A stretch of DNA of 20,717 nucleotides from Pigoraptor vietnamica (Eukaryota; Opisthokonta; Filasterea). Positions 8,930 through 16,659 of this stretch are shown piece after piece. The notes below the pieces were generated by a model that worked only from the letters and a program-made list of their open reading frames with translations, ran no database searches and was not told where the DNA came from. Position numbers and translations under genes: made by a program. The stretch spans positions 1 to 20,717 of the forward strand of contig CALSCQ010002968.1 in assembly GCA_943704525.1 (NCBI GenBank), written 5' to 3'. How positions within the stretch are numbered: the stretch's first letter is position 1; every line of letters begins with the position of its first letter.

Positions 8930-9334
8930 CTGAGATCACGTGGATGGTGTCACGTGGTGTCACGGGACTCGCCTTCAGGCGACGGCGCCAAACTGTGCTT
9001 TCCGTCGTCTGCTGCCACGCGGCAGGCGTGCGTGGACGGCGGGATGGAGAGCCATGCGCCCGACACACATGCGGCGCACGACGTCCACGTGACACTGGAG
9101 GGCTCGCCCGCGGGCAGCCATGGGGTGTTACACCCTCCCGCACACACGCACGACGCGTCTCCTGCGGCGTCCCCCGCTGCGCCCGAGCAGGTGCGCCGGA
9201 TTGCAGTCTTGCCGCTGGCAGCGCGTGCTCTTCTGAACTCAAGACAGTGCGATCTGTCGCTGCACGCGCGGAGTCAAATATGGCGACCATGTGATTATAT
9301 GTAACGCCTTGGTAACACACTCTTATTGTTGCAG
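8930..9334. promoter_or_regulatory. Divergent region holding the 5' ends of the unrecognised gene and SNAPC4
   Basis: About 405 bp between the first supported exons of two head-to-head genes. Both genes lack a certain start codon, so their first exons and promoters should be here. Several frames are open on both strands and none is convincing. A near-palindrome GGGTGTTACACCC lies at 9123-9135. A Kozak-like ACCATG at 9288 is followed at once by a stop in its frame. Confidence 0.5.
9123..9135. promoter_or_regulatory. Palindromic GGGTGT-T-ACACCC element
   Basis: Six-base arms GGGTGT and ACACCC surround a single T. The left half reads GGGTGTTA, identical to the octamer repeated four times in the PIG-F/KMT5 divergent region. 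Its place in a second divergent intergenic region suggests a binding site for a dimeric factor, but this is inference from two places only. Confidence 0.4.
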
Positions 9335-11158
9335 GCGTCCCTCACGGCGACGCGGCGCGCATTGGCCCTCAACCGCGCCATACAGCAGCGACTACACGCG
9401 CAGCTGCAGCGCATCGAGCATGCCCAGGCGCGCAACACGGAGCTCCAGCGCCGATTCAAGGAACTCGCGACGCAGGCGGCACGGCCGGCCGCTCGACGCG
9501 AAACAATGGGCCTCGCCCGCAAGTTTTTGGGTCCGTACTTTGTGGACGTTCGCGGGGAAACTCCGCCGGATAATGACGACGCAAGGGAAAAGAAGGCGCT
9601 CGCTGCGCATGCGCCGGCAGTGCACCGCTCGCGCAAGTGGACGGATGCCGAGCGTGCGGCGCTGGCGAAGGGCGTGCGGCAGAAGAACCAGGAGCTGCTC
9701 ATGCGCCCGCTGCAGGACGACGCGCGCGCGGGGCTCTCGGGTGCGGAGCTTGCGCGGCGCTTGGATGCGATTCGCAATATGCCGTCGCGCGATCTCGAGA
9801 TGAACGTGCGCGGGATTGACTGGGAGCGGCTCGCGCGGACGCACCTGCCCGGGCGCTCGGGAGTGGACTGCCGGCTCCAGTGGCTGAACAACGACCACCC
9901 GCTCATCAACAATGGGCCGTGGACGCGCGCGGAAGATCGCGCGATTGTGCGGCTTGCGCACGAGCGCGGCGAGCTTCAGTGGGAGGCGATTGCGGAGGCC
10001 GTGGGGACCAACCGCACGGCAGCGCAGTGCCTGTCGCGCTACCAGCGGGCGCTGAATCCCGGCATGCTGCGCTCAAAGTGGACGCCGGAGGAGGACGCGG
10101 CGCTCGCGGCGGCTGTGCGGCGGCACGGGGAGGGCAACTGGCAGCAGGTGGCGTCGGACCTCGAGGGGCGCACTGGGCAGCAGTGCCTGCACCGGTGGCA
10201 GAAGACGCTCGACCCCGGCATTCGCAGGGGCAAGTGGACCGAGGAGGAGGACGGCGCCCTGCGCCGCGCCGTCGATCGCTTTGGCGTCGGCAACTGGTTC
10301 AAGGTGCAGACGCTCGTCCCCGGGCGCACCGACGTGCAGTGCCGCGAGCGGTGGGTCAACGTGCTCGACCCCGCGCTGTGCCACCAGCCGTGGTCGCGCG
10401 AAGAGGACGCGCGGCTGCTCGAGGCCGTGGCGCAATACGGCACGGGGCGCTGGTCGCGGATTGCGCAGGAGCTGCCGCCGCGCACCGATAACCAGTGCTG
10501 GCGGCGGTACAAGAGCCTCATGCCTATCGAGGCAGCCGCCGGCCACCGGCTCGTGCTCAGCGCCGTGGGCGGGCCGCCGAACCGCCGGAAGCGCACGCTG
10601 GACGAAATTGCGCCGCACATGGGCGCGCCCTCCGACAAGCGCCCGCGCGAGGACGGCGGCGCGCACCTGCCCCTCGTGCCGGCGGCGCAATCGCTGGTGG
10701 CGTCCATCCCGCGACCTCCCGTGCCGCCGCAACCGTCGGGCGCACGCCCCGTGTTTAGCGCCACGGCGGTTGAGACGGACGCGGGCGCGGCGACCGCAAT
10801 GTTTGAGGAGGTACGTGCATGTGGTCCGTGTGTACGTGCGCGTGCAGTGGGCCTTCGGCGTATGTGGCGGATGTGCGTCTGATGTGCGCGTGGACTACAG
10901 ATGTTCCGTGCGAACGCGCACCCGGAGGCCCCGCTCGTTGGCATCCCACCCTTGCCGCCGCTCGCCGCGACGGTGTCGGCGCATGCAGCGCTGCAGTTGC
11001 TGCTTGGCGACGCACGCGCACCGGAAGCGGCGCCGCCACCGCAAGTCGATCCCCGCGCCCTCGCCCTGCTGCAAACGCGCTTCCGTGCGCTGTTTGTGTG
11101 GCCGAGTATGCTGGCCGCAGCCGACTTGCAGGCGCCGACGGACGATGCGCCATCATGA
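9335..11158 (+). CDS. SNAPC4: SNAPC4, Myb-repeat subunit of the snRNA-activating protein complex (first exon missing)
   Basis: SNAPC4 is the DNA-binding subunit of SNAPc, which recognises the proximal sequence element of snRNA promoters for RNA polymerases II and III. The large exon 9335-10810 is joined in phase 0 to 10901-11158, giving 577 residues after the acceptor at 9334. The order matches the family: a coiled coil (LNRAIQQRLHAQLQRIEHA), then the SNAPC4 pre-Myb signature FLGPYFVDVRGETPPDND, a half Myb repeat (about 9817-9905) and four full repeats (about 9913-10062, 10075-10218, 10228-10374, 10384-10524), each with W-x(n)-W-x(n)-W spacing such as KWTPEEDAAL and RTGQQCLHRW. That is the 4.5 repeats typical of SNAPC4. 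The C-terminal part is Ala/Pro-rich. No in-frame ATG precedes the coiled coil, and a TTGTTGCAG acceptor ends at 9334, so one or more 5' exons lie upstream. The intron begins GTACGT. Confidence 0.9.
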
Positions 11159-11453
11159 CGCGCTTGTGCCAATTTGAAAGCGGCCGTGCGATCATATGTC
11201 GGGTGATACGTCTGGCGGACGTTTTTTACGTCGGCAGCTGCCAACCACCCGTTGCGTGGATGGGGGCGCCTAATCGTCGTCTGGCGTGAAAGCAGCCACA
11301 CTTGTGGGTGGTGTTGTGTCGCACTTCGACACGCTTCCCAGCAGTCCCGACTGCCACTTGGGCCATCCTTTGCGGAACCCTCCATCTAAACCAGGGGCGT
11401 GCGAGAGTGAATATAGTGCGAATGTAATTTGTGTGTGTATGTGACAGCAGTCC
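11159..11453. other. Convergent intergenic region between SNAPC4 and nirK
   Basis: 295 bp between two stop codons that face each other. It should contain both 3' UTRs. I see no AATAAA, no RNA gene and no repeat beyond a short GTGTGTGTATG stretch near 11430. Confidence 0.6.
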
Positions 11454-12773
11454 CTAGTTGTGCAGCTTGCACCCGGCGCAGTTGACGGGAAGCTCGGCGG
11501 GTGCGTAGATCTCGCGCGCCTTCTGTGCGCCCCCCACGGGCGGCGACGGGCTGACCTTGAGGAAGCCGACGCACCCCTTCTCCAGCCGAAAGAGCGAGTG
11601 GTCCAGCAGCGTGTAGTTGCCCGGCACAGGGACGCCGAACTCGACGACGGTCGTTCCGCCCGCAGGCACGGCGGTCACGTGGATGCCGCGGCTGGGCACG
11701 TCCATGAGGCTGCCCTCGCGGTACACCTTGTCGAAGACGACACCGATGACGTGGAATGACGACACGAGGTTGGGCCCTCCGTTGCCGAAGTAGATGCGCA
11801 CGCGGTCGCCCTGCTTAGCCAGCAGCGGGCTCTCGGTGAGCGCGCCCTCGCGCCCGTTCAGCACGACGTAGAGCGGGTTCTCCGCCACGCCGTCCGTGTA
11901 GCTCGGTATGAGGAGGTCCGACCCTCGCTCGGGCATCTCGGCGTAGATCTCGCTCTGCATGACGTAGTACTCGCGGTCGACCCTGGGCAGCCCCTCCTCC
12001 GGTTCGACGAGGATCAAGCCGTACATACCGTTGGCCACGTGCACGGGCACGGGCGCCGCGGCGCAGTGATACACGTAGAGACCCGCGTACTGCAGCTTGA
12101 AGGCCGCCGCACGCGTCTCGCCCGGCTCGGCGTAGAGTGCCGGGGCGCCGCCGCCCGGTCCGGTGAATGCGTGAAAGTCAATGTTGTGCCCGACACCCGA
12201 CTCGTCCTTGTTCGTGTAGTGCACCTCCACCACGTCGCCGACGCGCGCGCGGATGAAGGGGCCGGGCACGTGGCCGTCGAAGGTCCACATCGGGTAGCGG
12301 TGGCGGGGGCTGACGGGCAGGTTCTCGGACGTCGTGTTCATGGTGACAATCAGGCGCACGGGGTGCTTGCGGGTGATCGGCGGCGGCACTTCCGGTGCGT
12401 ACGTCGTCTTGGCCGCTTCCACGAGCAGTTTTGCGTGCACGTCTTTCACGACGACCTCGTCTGCGCGGTACTCGTGGTGCTCGATCAGCTGCCGCGTCGG
12501 CGCCGAATCGGATGGCTCCGGTCCCCCTTCCACGTCAGCGCTCGCGTGCGTGCGCGCACCCATGTACCAGAGGGTCGCGCCCACGCCCACCGCAGCCCCC
12601 GCCACCTGCGCAGCCCGGCGGACGAACGCCCCGCGCGCACTCCCCGCCCCGGCGGCAGTCGAGAGGCGTGCGACGGACCCCATCAGAGTCACGGGAACGA
12701 GGCGATCGCGACCGGAAGGGCAGCCCCGGCGAGCCACCGTTGCAAGAGTGCGCAGCATGGTGGCAGCCGGCAT
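11454..12773 (-). CDS. nirK: Copper-containing nitrite reductase (AniA-type NirK), mitochondrial, intronless
   Basis: The enzyme reduces nitrite to nitric oxide with electrons from a small carrier such as azurin or cytochrome c. One open frame of 439 residues, ATG 12773 to TAG 11454; a second ATG at 12758 is an alternative start. Residues 1-45 are Arg/Ala/Ser-rich without acids apart from D23, as in a mitochondrial presequence, and 54-71 is a possible membrane anchor. Two cupredoxin domains follow. All copper ligands can be placed: type 1 His196, Cys237, His245, Met250 (in HNIDFHA and YHCAAAPVPVHVANGM); type 2 His201, His236, His392; catalytic Asp199 and His341. The short type 1 loop ending ANGMYGLILVEP is the AniA class. 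The tail ends NCAGCKLHN, with a CxxC pair. It is the only gene here without an intron. An upstream TATA-like AATATAATAA is at 12843-12832. Confidence 0.93.
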   Translation of the reverse strand: MPAATMLRTLATVARRGCPSGRDRLVPVTLMGSVARLSTAAGAGSARGAFVRRAAQVAGAAVGVGATLWYMGARTHASADVEGGPEPSDSAPTRQLIEHHEYRADEVVVKDVHAKLLVEAAKTTYAPEVPPPITRKHPVRLIVTMNTTSENLPVSPRHRYPMWTFDGHVPGPFIRARVGDVVEVHYTNKDESGVGHNIDFHAFTGPGGGAPALYAEPGETRAAAFKLQYAGLYVYHCAAAPVPVHVANGMYGLILVEPEEGLPRVDREYYVMQSEIYAEMPERGSDLLIPSYTDGVAENPLYVVLNGREGALTESPLLAKQGDRVRIYFGNGGPNLVSSFHVIGVVFDKVYREGSLMDVPSRGIHVTAVPAGGTTVVEFGVPVPGNYTLLDHSLFRLEKGCVGFLKVSPSPPVGGAQKAREIYAPAELPVNCAGCKLHN

Positions 12774-12831
12774 CGCCTTGCACGTCCTCCCCTTCCCCTC
12801 TCACCCTTCACCCTCCGTGTTTCGGTGTGGG

Positions 12832-12843
12832 CTTATTATATTG
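12832..12843 (-). promoter_or_regulatory. TATA-like box of nirK
   Basis: On the minus strand the bases read CAATATAATAAG, an AT-rich patch in GC-rich surroundings 59-70 bp upstream of the nirK ATG. The placement fits a core promoter element; function is inferred. Confidence 0.45.
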
Positions 12844-12987
12844 CCAGCATAAACAGAGGAGCAAGCCGTGACAGGACAGCTGCGATAGGCGAGAAATTCA
12901 CCCGGTGGTGGCAGTATGTGCTTGAGTATGGGGCAACTTGTGTGGCAGCCTGTCGCGAAGATGACAGCGCATGTGCGCTGTTGGGTT

Positions 12988-13001
12988 AAAAAAAAAAAAA
13001 A
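12988..13001 (+). promoter_or_regulatory. Poly(dA) tract of 14 bases
   Basis: An uninterrupted run of 14 A lies 182 bp before the pinin ATG and 215 bp from the nirK ATG. Such tracts exclude nucleosomes and often mark shared divergent promoters; a role here is inferred. It is the longest adenine run I see in the window. Confidence 0.5.
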
Positions 13002-13018
13002 GTTTGGCGATGAAAACA

Positions 13019-13097
13019 CAACTGCGCTCTTCCCCGTCGCTCACAACAGTTTGCGCGCAACTGCACTCTCTTCCTGTCGCTCATTACCGCTTGCACA
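13019..13097 (+). repeat. Imperfect tandem repeat of about 39 bp
   Basis: Both copies begin CAACTGC. The first copy (13019-13057) continues CTCTTCCCCGTCGCTCA and the second (13058-13097) CTCTCTTCCTGTCGCTCA, and they end TTTGCGCG and CTTGCAC. The pair is pyrimidine-rich and ends 85 bp before the pinin start, so it may be duplicated promoter or 5' UTR sequence. Confidence 0.7.
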
Positions 13098-13182
13098 ACT
13101 CACATGAACGGGTGACGGCTGCGTGTGCCTGCGCCAGTGAGCTGCAGATTCATTAACCCACGGAGTGTTGGCGCGAGTGACG

Positions 13183-15013
13183 ATGGCTGATCTCGAGCGC
13201 CTCTCGTCTCTGATTGAGGCGAAGCAGCGCGAGCTAAACGAGCTGCACACACAAATCGGAAGGTGCGTTGTGCGTGTTCTTAAGTGTTCGTGCCAGTTGG
13301 CCGTTTAGCTCTAATCCTTACTTTTTCTTCACGCAGGCCTGTTCGCGCGCCGTTCCGCGGGGTATGTTTACACCTGCACAGCAACTTGTTTTGCTCATGG
13401 AATGGAGCGCTTAAATGGTTCTTGATTGCGAATTGGTTTGGGTGAGCTGTTGTGCCTTTTTGTTTGCCTCACACGCGTCCGCGCAGGCGCACGTGCAGCA
13501 CAGCGAGCGTTCGGAATGGGAGCGACGGCGGGATGACATTGTGGAGGACGACGCTCCGAAGGTGGGTTTGCGCGATTGCCGCCGTGTGCGCGCCATTCTA
13601 TTCTGTCTTTGGATGAGGGCAGGGCCTGTTTGCGCGCACGCACCATGAAACCATCCATACGCGAAATAGGCATTCACTGTGTTTGCGCTGCAGCCGTCCA
13701 TGGCGTCGTCTGTCGCGGCGGTAGGCGAAGCGCTCTCTCGGTCGCGGGACGATCGGCGGGACGATCGGCGACGTGACGGGGAGGAGCGCCGGCGCAGCAT
13801 AGGCGAGAGGGACGAGCGGGAGCGTGACAGAAACAGGGGTCGTGATGAGCGCGAGAGGGTCTCGGACATCAAGGACCTGCTGAGAGAGCGGTCGCGTGAG
13901 AGGGAGAGGGAGCGCGAGCGCGATCGTGTGCGAGAGAGGGAGTCCGAGGGTCGGCAGCGACGGAGAAGCCGTGGAGACGACGATCATCGACAGTCGCGGG
14001 GCGAGAGGGGCGAAAGGCCGGAGAGGGAAGGGGCGGGGCACACGGAGGAGACAGCGCAAACTCGGCGGAGGTCGTCGATGGGTGTTGGAACGCGCGAGCG
14101 GCGGATGTTTGGGATGCTCATGGGCACGCTGCAGCAGGCGCAGAAAGAAACGGAGAAGAAGGTGCGGTGCGCAGTGGAAAGGCAATGTCATCGCGCACTC
14201 AAGCACGCATCCAGCCCGTGAGACGTTTTTGGGCGATAAGTAGTGTCGCTCTTCTCTCGGCTGTAATCTTCACACTCTTGGGCAATTGTCCCGGCCCACA
14301 GGATGCGAACCGCGCGGAGATTGAGAGCCGGCTCGAGGAGAAGCTGCAGAACGACCGGCGCGAGGCGCAGGAGGCGATCGAGAGGGATCGGCAGGCGCGC
14401 GCGGACATGGAGTTGCGCGCGAGGGAGATCAAGGCCGAGCTGCTTCGGCTGCGCATCCAGAAGCACGACGCAGAGGCGGTACGAATCGCACCACGTGCGC
14501 TCGATGTGTTTGGCATTCATCCCATTTTCGTGTACACACTTGGCATGCGTGCGAGGCATGTGTGCGCTTGGGCCCATGCACCCACATGCACACGTCGTCA
14601 TGAGTTGCGCGAGCTGCTTGTTTGATCACAGGGCGATTGCCGTGACCTTATGTGTTACCCCTTCTACGTGTTGACCGCAGGACGAGGCTCGGCGAACGCG
14701 TGCGTCGCTGTTGGGCTGTTTCATTCGCACGGAGACGCAGCCGCGCCTGTACTTTCTGCCGGCGAAGAGCGACGCGCTCGTGGAGGGGCTGTTGGGGCGT
14801 TCGCGCGAGGCAGAGGAGAGCGAGCTTGCGGCGTGGCGTGCGTCGCGGCCCACTATTGCCACGCACGAAGTCGTGGACGACCACGCGGATGACGACCACG
14901 CGGACGACCACGCCGACGGACAGGCAGACGGCCATGGGGACACAGTAATGGACGGGTCGGAGCAGCAGCAACAGAGCGGCGACGTCATTATGGGTGGCGA
15001 CGACGACAACTAG
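13183..15013 (+). CDS. PNN: Pinin (Pinin/SDK/memA family), splicing and exon-junction-associated protein, 6 exons
   Basis: Pinin is a nuclear-speckle protein that works with SR-type factors and the exon junction complex in splicing. Exons: 13183-13262, 13337-13361 (25 nt), 13487-13561, 13694-14161, 14302-14478, 14681-15013, all joined in phase (385 residues). The N-terminal helix MADLERLSSLIEAKQRELNE matches the pinin coiled-coil start. The core signature RRMFGMLMGTLQQAQKET is followed by a long coiled coil rich in Glu, Arg and Gln (exon 5), then FIRTETQPRLYFLPAKSDA, equivalent to the animal RTKTKPHLFYIPGR segment. Between residues 70 and 170 lies an RE/RD-rich low-complexity stretch, N-terminal to the core; animal pinin has its RS-like region at the C-terminus instead. 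The protein ends in a DDHAD-type repeat and a Gln/Gly/Asp tail. It converges on the HAD-like gene with 94 bp between stops. Confidence 0.9.
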
Positions 15014-15094
15014 CGCGTTGCCCACTAAAATGCCTCCCGCATCCCGATCGGTCGCATTTTGCAACCCTCTCCGTTCAGAGGGCTTGCCTTTCGT

Positions 15095-15100
15095 TTTATT
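15095..15100 (-). terminator. AATAAA polyadenylation signal of the HAD-like gene
   Basis: TTTATT on the plus strand is AATAAA on the minus strand, 8-13 nt beyond the TAG at 15110-15108. It is the only canonical hexamer I noticed close behind a stop codon here. The convergent pinin stop is 82 bp away, so the two 3' UTRs would overlap. Confidence 0.5.
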
Positions 15101-15107
15101 GTTGCGG

Positions 15108-15787
15108 CTATTCCTCAGCCTTGTTCGCCTCTGCCCCCCTTTGCGGGGGGCACAGAAGTGCCATTGCGCCATCCCAGTCGGCGACGCGGTGCACGCCCTC
15201 CAGTTTGTCTGCGCCAGCGGCAGCCCAGCGCGCGGCATCACGCTCGCTCCCATTGAAGCAAATCCGCGTGGGTACGGCGCCGTGGAGGTAGTGGTGCACT
15301 TCCATGGAATCGTCCACGAAGTGCGTGATGCCTGCGAATGTGTAAATGCGAACGTGTGAGGGGCGGTTGTGGGAGAAGAGATGTCTCAACGAGTGCGCAC
15401 CCAATTCGCGGCACACGTCGGCCTTCTGGCGCCGCTCGAGGCAGAAGTGGACGTTCTCGCGCCTAAGTCCCGTGCGCTCATAGACACCGTGCGTGTCAAA
15501 GTAGTCGAGAATGCGGCGCTGCATGCGCGGGCCGCACTTGGAGACGACAAAGACGTTCTCGGGTCCGTACGCGTCCACGAGCCGCCTGAGCGACCCAAAC
15601 GCGCCTGTGAGCGGCTTTTGCTCGGCAAGCACTGCAGTACGCACAACAGGTCAATGCACCGAGCCGATCATATGTTGGCAGACCGCCAGTTGAGTACCCA
15701 CTGTCTTCGCCACCCGACTCCACATCGAAGCTCCGCAGAAGGACGCCGCCGACGTCAACGCCACCGCGCGCCGCGCACGGGCGGCTG
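15108..15787 (-). CDS. HAD-like hydrolase-fold protein with DxG nucleophile motif (5' exon unresolved)
   Basis: It resembles a family of HAD-fold proteins, found in bacteria and some eukaryotes, of uncertain function. Minus-strand exons: about 15787-15702, 15631-15401 and 15331-15108, with introns of 70 and 69 nt. HAD elements in order are motif I GVDVGGVLL, where the usual second Asp is Gly; motif II VFVVSKCGPR, supplying the Ser; a Lys in ERRQKADVCRELG; and motif IV ITHFVDDS. These match the family pattern of a GED loop, GAF..LRRLVD, NVFVVSKCG, R..K..ICRELG and THFVDD. No ATG is in frame before GVDVGG, and acceptor-like CAG sites lie at 15790-15785, so a short first exon is missing. The 69-nt intron is stop-free in frame. 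The neighbours give no pathway hint. Confidence 0.75.
15132..15152. repeat. GC hairpin, 8-bp perfect stem with 5-nt loop
   Basis: TGCCCCCC and GGGGGGCA flank the loop TTTGC. It lies in the last coding codons of the HAD-like gene (CPPQRG). On the minus strand the mRNA would form a strong hairpin 22-44 nt before the stop. It may only be composition-driven. Confidence 0.6.
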
Positions 15788-15940
15788 CTGAAGTGTGACG
15801 CACTGTGGCTCCATATTGCCGTCCATGGCTGGCGTGCTGCGGATGCTCACACAGTAGGACTGTACTTTGTACCTTCGGGGTTGCTGACGTCAGCGCAGCA
15901 CCAGTAACATAACAGCGAGTAACAAGTAGCACGTGATCAT
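15788..15940. promoter_or_regulatory. Probable 5' region of the HAD-like gene with a CRE-type palindrome
   Basis: This stretch should contain the missing first exon and promoter of the minus-strand gene. The perfect 12-bp palindrome GCTGACGTCAGC at 15883-15894 contains TGACGTCA, the site bound by ATF/CREB-type bZIP factors. An ATG at about 15825 on the minus strand (MDGNMEPQ) is in another frame and would need an implausibly short intron to join. Confidence 0.4.
15883..15894. promoter_or_regulatory. Palindrome GCTGACGTCAGC (CRE/bZIP-like site)
   Basis: A perfect inverted repeat of 12 bp with the CREB/ATF core TGACGTCA at 15885-15892, about 100 bp upstream of the first supported HAD exon. ACGTCA fragments are common elsewhere in the window, including in coding sequence, so the evidence is its symmetry and its position. 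Confidence 0.4.
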
Positions 15941-16060
15941 TTAATCAGTGGCAAATTCCTAAATAAACACCTTATTTTGTATATTAAGGATACTCCCACA
16001 CATTGCAACCGTAAAAGGGCATTATTTTCAGAATAGCTCAAATAAGGAATTTCTAGGCCA
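15941..16060. other. AT-rich island of about 120 bp in GC-rich DNA
   Basis: By hand count about one third of these bases are G or C, far below the rest of the window. The island contains AAATTCCT at 15953-15960 and its reverse complement AGGAATTT at 16045-16052, plus CCTTATTTTGTATATTAAGG at 15970-15989 with CCTTA/TAAGG ends. It is not coding. It could be the nucleosome-free core of the divergent HAD/XDH promoter or the remnant of a small insertion. I tested it for a tRNA fold and saw none. Confidence 0.7.
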
Positions 16061-16659
16061 TTCGGAGGCGCCGTGCAATTGGCCCGCGGCCACCAACCCG
16101 TGACCCCATGAGGAGCCCGGCCGACCCAACCACACAACCCATACAATCCCATACAAATCATTGCCCCCACTCCATACACGGGCTATGCGGAGTCATTGCC
16201 GCACCCCATCTGCGAGGTGGGCGCATCGTGGGCCAGTCTCCCATCAAACCACCGATCCCTCTCCCCCTGCCCTCTGACCCTCGTCCTTCTCGCTCACGTG
16301 CGTGCACGCACAAGAGGCGCACGCTGTCTCCCTCTGCGTCGTGCCGCTGTGCCTCATTTCCGCCGAGCTCCTGTCGAACGCGCGGGATCGCACTTCGTTG
16401 CACATTCGCACCGGCACACGGGTGTGTTATTATCTAATTGCAATGTTGAGGCCTTGGATTTTTGGCGCTTGATGTGGGCGTGTGCATGCCTAAATTGCGC
16501 GCGCGCGTTCGTGTGTGAAGCATCCGCTGCGTGTGCGTGAATTTCGGTGTGCGTCGTGGGCTATGTGTGCTATCTGTGTATTTTCACGCCAATCGACAAC
16601 AGTGTGGTGCGGTTGTCTTACACCCCTTCTGCTGTCGTCTCTCGCGTAGATCCTTTACC
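16061..16659. promoter_or_regulatory. Upstream region of the xanthine dehydrogenase gene
   Basis: About 600 bp without a supportable gene. The 109-residue frame at 16108-16437 is Pro/Ser/Arg-rich with no family look. An AT-rich patch TTATTATCTAATTGCAAT at 16428-16445 stands about 215 bp before the ATG and could be a core promoter. From 16480 the sequence is GT/GC-rich, as expected of a 5' UTR here. Confidence 0.5.

Larger units (their letters stand above)
12774..13182. promoter_or_regulatory. Divergent promoter region between nirK and pinin
   Basis: 409 bp between two start codons facing away from each other. For nirK, the minus strand has an AATATAATAA TATA-like box at 12843-12832, about 60 bp before the ATG. 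For pinin, a run of 14 A at 12988-13001, typical of nucleosome-free promoter DNA, is followed by a tandem pair of about 39 bp at 13019-13097. No other gene is seen. Confidence 0.6.

Noticed and set aside
10039-11385. 448-residue minus-strand open frame
   Set aside because: It is exactly antisense to the SNAPC4 Myb repeats. The Ser/Arg/Cys-rich composition is a shadow of GC-rich codons.
12039-12989. 316-residue plus-strand open frame opposite nirK
   Set aside because: NirK on the minus strand has every catalytic residue. The plus frame is a compositional shadow rich in Arg and His.
15941-16150. Possible tRNA or other small RNA gene in the AT-rich island
   Set aside because: No cloverleaf, A/B box pair or closing acceptor stem could be found on either strand by eye.
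16108-16437. 109-residue plus-strand open frame upstream of XDH
   Set aside because: Pro/Ser/Arg/His-rich composition, no start context and no family look; more likely promoter or 5' UTR.
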